Shown: positions 50,378-61,434 of the stretch, one piece after another
How the letters are laid out: the number at the start of each line of letters is the position of its first letter
Position numbering within the stretch: position 1 is the first letter of the stretch
Translations under genes and position numbers: made by a program
The notes under the pieces: generated by a model
The model's database searches: none
The model's input: the letters and a program-made list of their open reading frames with translations, nothing else
What the model was told of the DNA's origin: nothing
Source of the DNA: Hirsutella rhossiliensis
Taxonomy: Eukaryota > Ascomycota > Sordariomycetes > Hypocreales > Ophiocordycipitaceae
NCBI RefSeq assembly: GCF_020360975.1
Contig: NW_025408669.1
Span: 7,626,001 to 7,690,000 of the forward strand
Reading direction: 5' to 3'
Length of the DNA: 64,000 bases

Positions 50378-52927
50378 ATAGCGGCGAACCTAAATAGTAT
50401 CCTAGGCCCGGCTATAGACCTCCCTAAGGATGCCGCTATCTTCTTTAGCGTACTACTATTTAGGAGTAGGAGCTCTATTTTGCCTACTTACTATAGCGAA
50501 GTTAAAGTAGAAGGCGGCGAAGAGCGCTTCTACGCCGAAGACGAGGAAAGGTTCGTAGACTAAGACCGATAAGACGTTTATAGGTAGAAGCAACCTCCTT
50601 AGTACGTCTATAGAGATCGTTAGCACCCGATACTAACGGGCCTTATTAGGCGGCGGGATATTACCCTCGAAGACGCTCGGATAATATATAAGGGCGTTAA
50701 AAAGATAAACGGATTCGCTAGGAATAAGGCCTACTAGGAAGAGTATATCGTCGACGTATATAACTTTCTCCGTAGAGCTATCGATAAACGATAGGCTATA
50801 AGCTTCGGCCTTAGCGCGATAATTAAAATCTTAATAAGAAGTATCGAGAACGCGGTATACCCCTTACCTTACCCGCTATCGGTTTATACCGACTACTAAG
50901 GGGAACCTATCGAAGATACGGAAGATAGATATAAGAAGTACTATAAATGCCTAAATAACGGGGAGCATCTAATTAAGTTTACCGCTCCTACCTTCGACCT
51001 TAGTTACTTCGCGTATAAACGAAGGTATATAACTAGAGTTATTAACTTTTTAGTAGGCACGAATAAAGGGGGACTCTATTAAGGGGCGTTCCTCTAGGAC
51101 TATAGAGAAGGAAACCTAGTCGTTTTTAATACTTAGAAAGAGGGACGATATACTAGACTCTATGCGTTCCTATAAGTATAGCGGCAGTTTCTTTATATCC
51201 TCCGAGTTCCTTATAACTTTACCTATACGCTAGTCCCTTATACCGCCTAGTAAGAAGGGTAAGAATACGGCTACTTAGCCTTAATAATAATCTAATACTA
51301 GGTTAAAGGTATAGTTAGGCTACGCCTTAAGATAATTAAATAGCGATACCTAAAAGTTAAAGTAATTCTAGAGTAAAGGTATAGAGTAATATAAGAAGCC
51401 CCGTAGATAGACGAGATCTTATACCGAGACTAGTATTTCTTTAAGCCGGATAAGAGGATAAGTATAAAAGGCTACGTCGATAGGCTAATATACGGAATCT
51501 AAGCCGTCGAGGCGAACGAGCTTAATTATACGTAAGCGATATTATAGGGCGGTAGAGTTTCCTAGTAGTTTAATAGCGGGGTTAGACGACTATAAAGGAT
51601 ACTATCTAATTAAGGTCTAACGACTTTCGGCGGAGTCTTTCCTACGAGGATTCCTAGGAGCGAGCGGATTTACCGATATAACCGTATTATCTTAGGAGAC
51701 TAGGAAGAATAAGACCTCTAGGAAGTCCTAGAGGTAGTTAACCTCCTAGATAGGCCTACCGGATAGAGACTACCGCTCTAAAGAAACGTAGAACTAGCTT
51801 ATATAGCGAGGAAAGTAAGAAAGGAGCTATCTACGCTAGCTGCCCTTACGGAGTAACCTAACCCGATTACTTAAGCTACGCGCGGTTTCTTTATAAAACT
51901 TCTCTTTAAAAAGACCCCTAACTATCTAATTACGCCGATAGGAATCGAGAATAGACCTAGTCCTTCGTTACCTTAAGCGTTAACTAAATCGAGCTCCTTA
52001 TCTAAACTAAGCAGCCTTTCCCTAAGTAACCTTAAGATAGGATCCCCGCCCTAGAGCCTATAAAGGAGAGAGCTAAGCGCCCCTACTAGTCCCTTTATCT
52101 ACGTAGAAACGACGCCTTTATTCTCCCCCTTTAATATATAGCTAATTAGGCCTACTCCTTGCCCGCTACTAACGGCTCCTCTAAACGTACGAAGGAGCGA
52201 AAGACTTATAACCGCTCCCCCGCCGATAACCCGATAAGGAGCTAGTAGGGAAGAAAGGCAGATAGCCCGGCTGCTTACTCGCCCTAGGACCCCGAAATTA
52301 CTAGGCGCTCGGTTAATTACCCTAAGGCTAAAGACTCTAGTAACGCCTATAGCACGCCCTATTACTCCTTAGAAACGAAGTATAGTAATAGCTTCTCCGG
52401 CTATAGTCCCTATAAGGTTTATACCGGGCTTTAAACCCTCTTAGGTCGAAGGAGTTAAAAACCTAGGAATATATTAGAACCACCGCTAGGATATTAACGA
52501 CTATAATTCTATATATTTACGTAGGACTATTAGTAACGCAATAACGATTAGCCTACGAGACTCTATAGCTTATCTAATCTAGCCGTACCTAAAGCTACGG
52601 ACTAGTAAAGACGCTAACTACTTTGTTTCCCTAACGCCCCTAGGAATAATAAGCGCGAATACTTAGGAGCGTATATAGGGGGTAGTAGATAATTATCTAA
52701 AGAAGGAAGTACGCGAGTAAAGATAGGAAAGAGCTAAACGAGTAGCTCGTAAGTAAAGGGAGGAATAAAGGACGCGAAGGGAAAGGATTATAGTAAAGGA
52801 GAAAAGTTCCGTCGATAGTTTATTTACTTGCTTACGTGCTTAGGAAGAGAGCCTTGCCCGTTGTTATCGCGCCCTTTCTATTAGTATCTTAGGTCGGAAA
52901 GTCGCTAGGAAGGAGTTTAACGGGTAA
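50378..52927 (+). pseudogene. GypB ORF3, unrecognised 849-residue protein
   Basis: One plus frame runs from ATA 50378-50380 (probably ATG before RIP) to TAA 52925-52927 without a needed frameshift. The first 60 codons or more are free of stops, while the frame beside it has five in the first 14. Later stops are TAG/TAA in positions that fit Gln or Trp. The N-terminal 470 residues or so look globular (for example EHLIKFTAPTFDLSYFAYKR and YVDRLIYGI). Around residues 500-650 there is a Ser/Pro-rich linker, and near the C-terminus a basic stretch (KEVRE to RKQREE). Few Cys, no evident signal peptide or membrane span, so it does not look like an envelope protein. The frame passes through the polypurine tract and ends 12 bases into the LTR. 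I do not recognise the family. Confidence 0.55.
52907..52915 (+). other. GypB polypurine tract
   Basis: AGGAAGGAG lies immediately before the 3' LTR, where plus-strand DNA synthesis is primed in LTR retrotransposons. It fixes the LTR start at TTTAACGGG and overlaps the last codons of ORF3. Confidence 0.7.
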
Positions 52928-53295
52928 GATTATACCCCTATAGATATTAGCCCGTTAGAGGGATAAGACCCCTAGTACCCCCCCCCCTCTAACTTTCTTC
53001 TAAGTATACTTAAAGGCGTTATAAAGACCTCGATTATTTAATTAGGCATTATCCTTAATTATAGTTAATTTAAATTTTTGTTTTTCCCCTTTAAAGTAGA
53101 TGCCGCTAGTTGCGCGACTCTAGTAGAAACGAAGAGGCATAGAGTAAAGAAATCTCTAAAGACTTATATTTATAACCTAAAGCCTATAGAGCTATATATA
53201 GACTAAGTAATTAGATGATTGCGTAGTTAATTGCTCTGCTAATCCTTTGCTACGTGCTGCGCGTGCTTTAGGTGTATGCCCTTGTCCCTATTAAA
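52916..53295 (+). repeat. GypB 3' LTR
   Basis: This 380-bp LTR is paired with 40722-41101; ATAG follows, then the rest of the Cop-4 LTR. Confidence 0.88.
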
Positions 53296-53299
53296 ATAG

Positions 53300-53712
53300 G
53301 TAGGGCAGAGATATTTAAATCTTATAGGGGCAGTAATTATAGTAGGGGAGTAATTATTATATTGCCTTAATTATCCTTCTTTCCTCTATCTAACGCCCCT
53401 CTTTATACCCGTTTAGTATCTTAATTAATAAAGAAGATCCTGCTTAAAGAAGCTACTAATGTCCTTTCGACTACTAAGCTTTTTGCCGGTTTTTCCCCTC
53501 CTTTTTAGCCGTTGCCGGCCTATCCGTCTTATCTCTCGCTACCTCTATAGGAAGCTATCGCTACTTCTACTTCCCCTTATACCCCTACCTTCCTTTCTAT
53601 ACCTCTTTTTAGCTCCTTCTTCCTTCTTCTACACCGGGTGTTTTTAGCTTCCTTAGTCCCTCGTGCTAAGGGATATCTCCGAGAACTACGAAATTAGGCT
53701 ACGCTTGCGACA
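53300..53712 (-). repeat. Cop-4 3' LTR, right piece
   Basis: This continues the LTR piece at 40650-40721 after GypB. It ends CTTGCGACA (one base missing compared with CTTCGCGACA) and is followed by the CopA polypurine region. A 62-codon open stretch here (53459-53647) is the same LTR-internal frame seen in Cop-2 and is not treated as a gene. Confidence 0.85.
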
Positions 53713-56700
53713 CACCCTTAGCTATGGCCTGCCCCTTGGGCATAGCTAATACGGCTAGGGCTAGTAAGCGTATAGAGGAGGTTCTTAGCTCTGCACTTCT
53801 CCCTTTACTCGAGGAAGTAGGGCCCTTTCGGGTCCCTAGGCTCTTTAGACCTACTTAAGGAAAAGGGGCCTAAAGGGAAAGTCCTATAAGAAAGGGGGCC
53901 TTCTTAGAAGGGAAAAACCTAATTAAATAGGGGGCCCTCTAAAGGGAAAAACCTCTTCCTTTTCTTTGGCTATAGACGTTACCTTCTTATACGGGCTATT
54001 AGCTCCTCTCGTAGACTCTTAAGGCGGGCCTCTAAGGACAGCTTCTCTCGAACGTCTTCTAGCCTAATTTGCTATAAAAAGACAGCTAGCTTCTACTTCG
54101 GTAAGGGCTTCGTAAGACCGTCGGCTTTTATCGATGCCGTTAGAACCTAACGGACGGAAATAAGTCCCCTTTAGACCTCTTAGCGTAACTAATACTAGTA
54201 GATATCGATATACCGTAGCCGGGTCGATAGCTTACTATTTTCCTCTGTAAGAATCTATATAGTCTACGTATTATCGTATTCTATAGCTAATAGGGTCGGG
54301 ATTTATAGTCGTAGAGATATTAGCAGCCGGCTAAGGAAAATCGCTTCTTTTAACGCTTCTAAAAGAGCTAGTAGCTCTGCCTCTATACTTAAAGTTATAA
54401 CGGTAGCCTACTTCGAAGCTCTCTAAGCAATAGTTCCTCTAAAAAGGGATATAATATACCCTTATAAGCTCTTTCTATCTAAGGAATTGTCCGCAAAGGA
54501 CGAATCGCTCGAATAAAGGAAGATTTCGGCAGCTATTTTCCTTCCCTACCCTCTTAGGCGTAGCCCGTATAATCTCGTTAAATAGAGATAAAGGATAGCT
54601 CTGTCTACTGCTTCTTAATGCCTAGGGCTAGGATTCTAGTTATGCCTAGCTAGCCGGGAGACCGTAAAAGAGATATCCGGTCTAGTAGAAATAGCTGAAA
54701 AAAGCAGGGAGCCTACCTTCTATTAATATTAGTATTTCTCTTGCTCCCTAGCTTAAAAGGACGGATTAGGTAAAAGCTCTTCGTCTAATATAGGCGTAGA
54801 GGGAAGCTTCTTATCGAGGGAATTAGGGAGGAATTTATAAGCGACCTTATCGATATAGGCGTCTTAGGTAAGCTAGATAGTCCGTTAGGACCTATTCCGA
54901 AGGATTTATATCCCTAGGAACCACTTTAGCTCCCCTAGCCTAGTTATCTTATACCTTTATTATAGGCCTCGTATAGCCTCCCTAGTAGTAGCCTCTTCCT
55001 CTTTCGGGTAGGCCTAGATAATATCGTCGACGTAGAAGAAGACCGTGATTTTACCCTTCTATATTATATACGGTTCCTAAGGGACTTTCTTAAAGCCTAG
55101 GGCTTCGAGGGAACCTATTAAATGCTATTGCTAAAGAAGGGGTGATCTTTATAGTCCGTATAAAGCTTTCCTAAGCCGTAGAACCTTTCCTAGTTATTAA
55201 AAACTAGGAGGAAGTCGTATATAGATAACTTCTTCTTCCTCGAGTAGGCAGTTAATAAAGGCGTTAACTATATCTATCTAATCGAGTTCGAGGTCGAATT
55301 CTACTACTATAGCTATAAGGGTCCGAAAAGACATCCCTGCTAGGGTGGTTGCCCTAGTAGGTAGATCCCCTTTTTCCTATTAATTCCTATAGATAACTAG
55401 CCGGGCTTTGCACTTCTAAAGGAAGCCGTGTTTATTAGTCTTATAGATAAAGACCTACTTATAGCTAAGGACCTGTTTTCCTCTTGCTTTTTCCTTAAGG
55501 ACCTCTTCGAAAGACCCTATCTCTTCGTGTAAGGCTAGGTGGTCTCTCTAGGCCTAGAAAAACTAGTCTCTTAAAGGGTGTTTTTCTAGCTGCTTCTAGT
55601 TTACTAGTAGGTCCGGGAGGTCTCTTTTATATACCTTCCTTGCTAATAGAGGCTTAAAAAGCCGGCCTGCTATAAACGCTCCGTAGGAACCGTCTTCTAT
55701 TAGCGTTAGGTAGAAGTCGGAAAAACGATCGAAATAAGGGCGAGGTTAGTCTTCTTTAGTATCCGTATCGGGCCCTATACCTTCCTTTACTTCTTAAAGC
55801 AGGGATAAAAAAGCAGCCGGGTAATCCTTTAAGAGAGGTGCCTTTCCTACCCCCTTAGGGGTCGAGACTAAAAGACTAACTAAAAAAGCTGCTTCTAGAT
55901 CTTCTTCTTATTCTATAAGAGGAGGCGTAGGGAGGTAGGCGTATTCTAGCTCTACCGCTTTCCTATAGTCTCCTTCTTTGTCTAGATCATCTAATCTAGC
56001 AGCTTCCTCTTCTTCGAAGTCGGCGTTATCCTCGACTGCTTCGACGTCGGTTTCTTCTTCCGTTTCCTCGTCTAGGACCTCTTCTTAAGACTATTAGGAA
56101 GGGGGGATTTAAATCTTCTAAATTAGCTAACGTTAAGTAAGTAAGAGGGGCTATTAATCCCTCTTTCCGTCGAAGAAGCTAGATTTATCGAAAATTATAT
56201 CCCTAGTCGAAATAACCTTCTATAAAAGAGGAATCTAGATCCGGAAGATATTTATAGAATTATAACCAACGAGGTAACTAATAAAGGCTCTAGGATTAAG
56301 CTTTCTTTTCTTCTTCCTTTTTAGCTATATATCGGCAGTTATTGCGTATGCCTTGCAGCCGTAGGCACGAAGGTAGGCTAGCGAGGCCCTCTTCTTTATA
56401 AAGAGCTCGAGGGGGGATTTCTAGTCTATTCCTTAGTTTAGTTCCCTAGGGTCCTTAGGGTCCCTAGGGGTCCGGTTCCGAAGGTAATAGGCGGTCTTAA
56501 CGACTTCCCTCTAAAGGTCGTGTAGAAGCTTTATAGTAAGTCTTATCGTACGGGCCCTTTCTATTATAGCACCCCCTGATCTTTCTGCCCCTCCGTTCTA
56601 GGCCTAGGTATTCGGTGCTAACGGGAGGGGTAAAATGCCCCTTTTTCGAAGCTAATTTAAGATATCCTTCGTAAATAGCTCTCTATTAGACCGTATCTTC

Positions 56701-58883
56701 TTTACCTCGTAGCCGAAGTAGGATTTTATCTAGTTAACGAAGTCCTAGAGGGCAGACTAGTTATGCTTACTTAGGTAGGTCCGTAAGAAATAGGGGAAAA
56801 CTATCCCTAAAAAGGCGTCTATAAAAAACATTACCCTAACGAAGCTTTCTTAATCCCTAGAGACGTCGGTCTAGTCGACCTAAATTTCCTTACACGGCTG
56901 GTCCGGCCGTAAAGGCGTTCGTCTAGAAATTCGTCTCCTAGTCTTTCCTTGGCCGTAGTGTTCGTATTCGACGGTCTTTAGGCCCCTTATTCGTACGCCC
57001 TATTGTTGGCCTAGCTTATATAAAGCTAGGGGGCCCGGGTGACCGAGTCGTGCGTGCTAAAGAATGCCGTCTCCTTAGGCTGCTAGAAGAGGGTCTTTTA
57101 TAGTAGACCTATTCCTCCTAGTAGGGAAAGCTGACTTCTCGAGTATTTCCTTCCTATAAATAGGTTAGAATTCGAGAACGAATTAACCGAATTTCTCCTC
57201 AATAAGCCTAATAGTCTGATTCTTCTAGACTAGCCTCGTAGGCTTAGACGTCGTATCTTAGAAGATTCCTTCCTCTTAAAGAAGGCGGAAGGAAATTAGG
57301 CTCGTTGAAAATCGAGGGCAAAAAGCTACCCTTTTTCTTCGAAGAATTCGCATAGATCCGTTAGGTAATTTCATCGTAAAATTCACCCTTCCGTACCCCT
57401 CTATCCGTACGGTTAATTCCCCGGCAATAAGGTATTCCCTCCGTGCCTTCTTAAAGGACCGGAATCGTAAGAGTGTATTATAGATATCGAGGGAAGCACC
57501 GGAGTCGAGGATAGCTGACTTTCGTAGGGGATAGTCGGAGGGTCCTAACGGGTGGTCTTGCTGATCCGTGGGGAAGACGAATGCTGGATTTGCTATACTA
57601 ACGATTTTTCCTCGAATTTACGGTAGCGGCGTTAGTTGCTATTTCTTAGCAACCCGAATCTCGTCTATCTTCTTCTATAACGAGGGGTCCTCCTTAAGAG
57701 ACTGTTATACTGTTTCTTATAGCCTCTTTAAAGGGTTAACTCCTTTGGGTCGGTTTTCCTCGAAGACCTGCTAGCAGTCCTCTAGCCGATAGGGCTTTTT
57801 GTATGCTTGGTAGGTAGGTCGATTCCTCCTCGTTCGTTTCTTCGAGGAATCCTCGTCCCGGTCCGGAAGGTCTGCTTAAAAACCCCCCCTTTTTACCCCT
57901 TATTGCTAATATTAACGAGGTTCGATTTCGACTTGTTCCCTGATTTTTCTACTAACGGACTAAAAGGTCTATTAGGGGACTAGTCGGGCCGGTCTAATAG
58001 ACGGGACCGGGCCCGGAGTAAAAGGCGGAGCCGGGGCTGGGACTGGGGCAGCCGTTGAAGACGGGGTTGAGGCTCTCGAGGGAGGAGGAGCCGAAGGAGC
58101 AACAGCCGCAGCAGCAGCAGGGGCCGCAGCAATAGGGGCTGTAGCAGCTGTAGGTCGAGCTGTCTAGGTCGAGTGCTGGCCACGAAGGAATAAGACTACT
58201 TATTGTTATACTCTAGCAGCCTCTTCGTCTAGTTCCCGGCTAGCCTCTCGAAAGATAGTCGAGTAACCGTCACTAATAGGCTTTATTAGCAGAGATATAT
58301 CCCGTAGCCACTAGCCGGAAAGAGCTTCTATTAGGAAGTATTAGTTAGCTTCCTCGAGGATTTCTTCCTACTTAGCTAGCCACGAAGAAGCTAGTAGGTT
58401 CCTAGTAGAAAAGGCTCCGAGGTATGCCGTATAGGTCTTCCTAATACGGTTAGTTATATAGCCCCTCGAGGGAGCTATCGAGGTCTCGAGCTTTAAAAGC
58501 CACTGCTTAGGAGTCTCTTCCTCTCGAAGAGAGATTAGCTTTACGGCACTAACGGATTCCGTTATCGCCGTACGAGCAGTAGTTAGTAGCTTCGTCTCGT
58601 AAAAGTATTCCTTTCGATGACTTTCGTAGTCACCTAAGGTAGCAGAAAAAGCTCTCTGCTATATAGAGGTTAGCTTAGAGAAGAGGGTAGCTCCCTCTAT
58701 AAAGTCCGTTGCCCTAGGACGAAGAGGGGGCTCGAGAGGGTCCTGCTTATTAGAGAAGACTAAATTATGGATGGTTCTGTCTATACGAGCCCGTAGCTCC
58801 TTTACCCACTTATCCTAATCTTAGGGCTCTATAAGAATCGTCCTACGGACCGTAGGGACGGCAGAGGAGTCGTTTTTCGACAT
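53713..58883 (-). pseudogene. Cop-4 gag-pol remnant
   Basis: Gag starts at ATG 58881-58883 (MSKNDSSAVP). The Ala/Pro-rich linker is at 58020-58160. Protease Asp-Ser-Gly is intact at 57498-57506 (ILDSGASL). Integrase lies at about 57030-56560, the acidic linker at 55890-56100, RT at 55560-54850 with Tyr-Val-Asp-Asp at 55023-55034, and RNase H at about 54600-54130. The pogo target TA is empty at 55778-55779. Gln codons turned to stops are spread over all domains, but the frame is otherwise largely kept. The polyprotein would process itself into capsid, protease, integrase and RT/RNase H if it were intact. Confidence 0.8.
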
Positions 58884-59028
58884 TGTTACGGAGAGAGGGG
58901 GCAGAAAAGTCGGTTAAAAATCGGCTTTTCTAGTAAGAGGGGTAAAAGGGAGCCACGAGGGATATAAGAAGGGTGCCTTTTATAGCAGCCGGAAGGTATA
59001 GGAATACTATTCCTCCCGGGCTTATAAC

Positions 59029-59514
59029 TCTCGCAAAGAGAGATATAAGAAGTATATATAAAATATACGAAGGTAAAAGTAGAAGTAAGGGGTTAGATAG
59101 GCAGGGTAGAGATATTTAAATCTTACGGGGGCAGCAATTATAGTAGGGGAGTGATTATTATATTGCCTTAATTATCCTTCTTTCCTCTATCTAACGCCCC
59201 TCTTTATACCCGTCTAGTATCTTAATTAATAAAGAAGATCCTGCTTAAAGAAGCTACTAATGTCCTTTTAACTACCGAGCTTTTTGCTGGTTTTTCCCCT
59301 CCTTTCTAGCCGTTGCCGGCCTATCCGTCTTATCTCTCGCTACCTCTATAGGAAGCTATCGCTACTTCTGCTTCCCCTTATGCCCCCACCCTCCTTTCTG
59401 CACCTCTTTTTAGCTCCTTCTTCCTTCTTCTATATCGGGTGTTTTTAGCTTCCTTAGTCCCTCGTGCTAAGGGATATCTCCGAGAACTGCGAAATCAGGC
59501 CACGCTTCGCGATA
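59029..59514 (-). repeat. Cop-4 5' LTR
   Basis: This 486-bp LTR starts TCTCGCAAAGAG and ends TTCGCGATA in window orientation; AGGGT follows at 59515-59519. It still has many CA and TG, similar to the LTRs of Cop-2. Confidence 0.88.
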
Positions 59515-59519
59515 AGGGT

Positions 59520-60979
59520 AGTAGTATAGTTCGTTCTTATCTTCTATTTCTCTAAGTATTTCTTATTCTTTAAAGCTTATATCGTCGATACTTTATTATT
59601 CCTCCTTAGGTTATTATCTAAGTTTCGTAAGTATAAGGGCTATATCTATATCTTCCTTATTATATTATTTATAGACTACCTATTATTATTATCGATTTTT
59701 ATTTTATATATCTTCCTAGAATTATTTACCGTTCTTCTTAATCTAGTCTTAAGAGACTCTTTTAAGATAGGGGTATTCTAGTTTTATAAATTTAACTTAT
59801 TTCTATATTTTAAGATCCCTTTATTATATTATTATAAAGGTCTTCTTTAATAGCTTTAGGAACTATTTAGTACCGTCCTTATCGCTTAAGTATACTAAAT
59901 ATTTATCGTTATAGTATATAGTTTAACTAAGAAGTTTATACTTTAGTTCCTATTTATTAGTAGCGTTTAAGTATTTCTTACCTTTTAAAGCTAGTACTTA
60001 ATAGGTTTTCTTCTCTTTATAAGGTTATCTATATTCTTTAGAGTAATATCTAAGTTTCTTATAGTTAAAATACTTTCCTTTACTTTTCTATATTATATTT
60101 AGATCTATCCTACCTAGGTTAGTTATATAGGTATAAGTAATAGGAGTTTCACGCTTCTTTTTATAGTTAGTACGTAAGTTAAAGTTATTCCTATAAAAAG
60201 GGTTCTAGTTTCCTCTTTCTTATTTCTTTTCTTAGCGTTATATATACTATCTATCGTCGATTTATACTACTATAGTAATATAGTCTAAGAGGTTATTAGG
60301 TTAATTTTCCTTATAAAGCTCGTCCTTAACTTCTTCTTTAAGCCTATCGTAGAATTATAATATAAGAGGTTCGTTATCTTAATTAAGCTTTAAGGTAACT
60401 TAATAGAACTTCGTAGTATAATCCGATACTAAGATCCTTTATTAGAGTTCTTAAAGTTTTTATTTAGCTTCTTATTCCTCGTTAGTTATTCTAAATACCT
60501 TTATAATAGCTTCTTTAAATCCTTAAAAACTAATAAATACTTTATTTATTTTATTATCTTAACGCGCTAGTTAGTTATCGAGAAAGTCCCTTATAATAGG
60601 TCTAAACTAAGCGAGTACTATTCTAGATAAATAATTTCCTATATAGAGTACCTTTTTAACTAGGTCCGAAAGTTTAATAGGGTAAAACCGGTAATAGGCC
60701 TTAAGTTAAGTAAGAAAGTCTCGAAGCGTACTATAAGTACCGTTAAATAGTCCTAGCTATTTTAGTTTAACTACTTCTCTAAGGTCCTTAACTTATCCGT
60801 TGCCTCCTTCGTTCCTAAGTAACTATACCTTATATTAAAGGGTAATAATCTCGCGTATTATATCCTAAGGCGATATAGTAGCTCTAGAGTTAGTTAATCT
60901 AGCTTACTATATAGGTATATTAATAGTTACGATATTACTTAGAGTAACGCGGTATTATACTAAATAAGAGCTTTTAACG
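59520..60979 (-). pseudogene. GypA gag
   Basis: Ty3/gypsy Gag of the complete GypA element on the minus strand, about 60900-59900. Landmarks are LRDFLT, VKKVLYIGNYLS, FKEAI, FYQVTLKLN, LKEEVKDELYKEN and LLDYIT. The zinc knuckle (about 60029-60078) has all its Cys and His replaced by Tyr (YFNYKKLRYYSKEY). The frame is otherwise readable apart from Gln and Trp stops. The start codon is not certain. The left end is the AGGGT target of Cop-4. Confidence 0.78.
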
Positions 60980-61429
60980 TATAATAACCGGTATTATTCT
61001 TAAGGGATAAACCTATTAAGGGGTTTATATTAGTAGATATAATAGGGCGTGGTCTAAGTAATAATAAGTATATTATATTAGTAATAAGTTAGAGGTTATA
61101 GACTATAGACTATAACTAGGTAATTAGAATTAAAGATAGAATTATAATAAAGATCTATATTAAAAGCTAGAGAGCTATCTATTTAAAGGAGTAAAAGTAG
61201 GTAGCTATATATACTTATAGAGACTATCTTTAGATTATAGGCCTAGCTATAATCCCTAATATTAGATTATATAAAGCGTAGTAATCTCGTTAATCTTAGA
61301 TTACTTAGATCTCTACGATCCCCTTAATCCTATATCTATTAGGTGGTCGTGCTAACTATTTATTTATAAGACCGTATTACGTGCTTAACGCGGTCGACTA
61401 TTAGCGGCCTAGTAGCCGTAGTCGTAATA
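60980..61429 (-). repeat. GypA 5' LTR
   Basis: This 450-bp LTR is paired with 20594-21043. It starts TATAATAACCGG and ends GTAGTCGTAATA in window orientation; CCGTT follows at 61430-61434. Confidence 0.8.
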
Positions 61430-61434
61430 CCGTT

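Larger units (their letters stand above)
40722..53295 (+). mobile_element. GypB: 12.6-kb Ty3/gypsy element with extra coding region
   Basis: LTRs of 380 bp each (40722-41101 and 52916-53295) differ at about 13 positions, nearly all transitions. The target duplication is ATAG (40718-40721 and 53296-53299), and the join of the outer flanks restores the Cop-4 LTR exactly. LTR ends are TTTAACGGG and CCCGTTAAA, a perfect 9-bp inverted repeat that does not have the usual TG/CA. The order is LTR, gag-pol (41309-48732), ORF2 (48756-50072), ORF3 (50378-52927), polypurine tract, LTR. Protease, RT, RNase H then integrase is the Ty3/gypsy order. The extra 4.2 kb after integrase is unusual. The element is RIPped and has one 1-bp frameshift in RT. 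Confidence 0.88.
40650..59514 (-). mobile_element. Cop-4: CopA element split by GypB
   Basis: Target duplication AGGGT lies at 40645-40649 and 59515-59519. The 3' LTR is split by GypB into 40650-40721 and 53300-53712; the 5' LTR is 59029-59514. Minus strand. Without GypB and one ATAG target copy it is 6287 bp. It is the only CopA copy in the window with both the Gag start codon (58881-58883) and the protease Asp-Ser-Gly box, so it is the best template for locating CopA protein boundaries. Confidence 0.88.
20594..61429 (-). mobile_element. GypA: complete Ty3/gypsy element interrupted by three copia elements
   Basis: LTRs of equal length (450 bp) lie at 20594-21043 and 60980-61429, with 5-bp target duplication CCGTT at 20589-20593 and 61430-61434 in Cop-1. 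LTR ends read TATTACGAC...GGTCGTTATA on the minus strand, from TG...CA by RIP. With the three CopA insertions and their duplicated targets removed the element is about 7.85 kb. Domains from right to left are gag, protease, RT, RNase H, integrase. Interruptions are at 22946/30940, 34217/40330 and 40649/59515. This is the copy to use as the GypA reference. Confidence 0.85.

Noticed and set aside
57980..58183. Leu/Arg-rich 67-codon minus frame
   Set aside because: It is an alternative frame of the GCN-repeat that encodes the Ala/Pro linker of CopA Gag.
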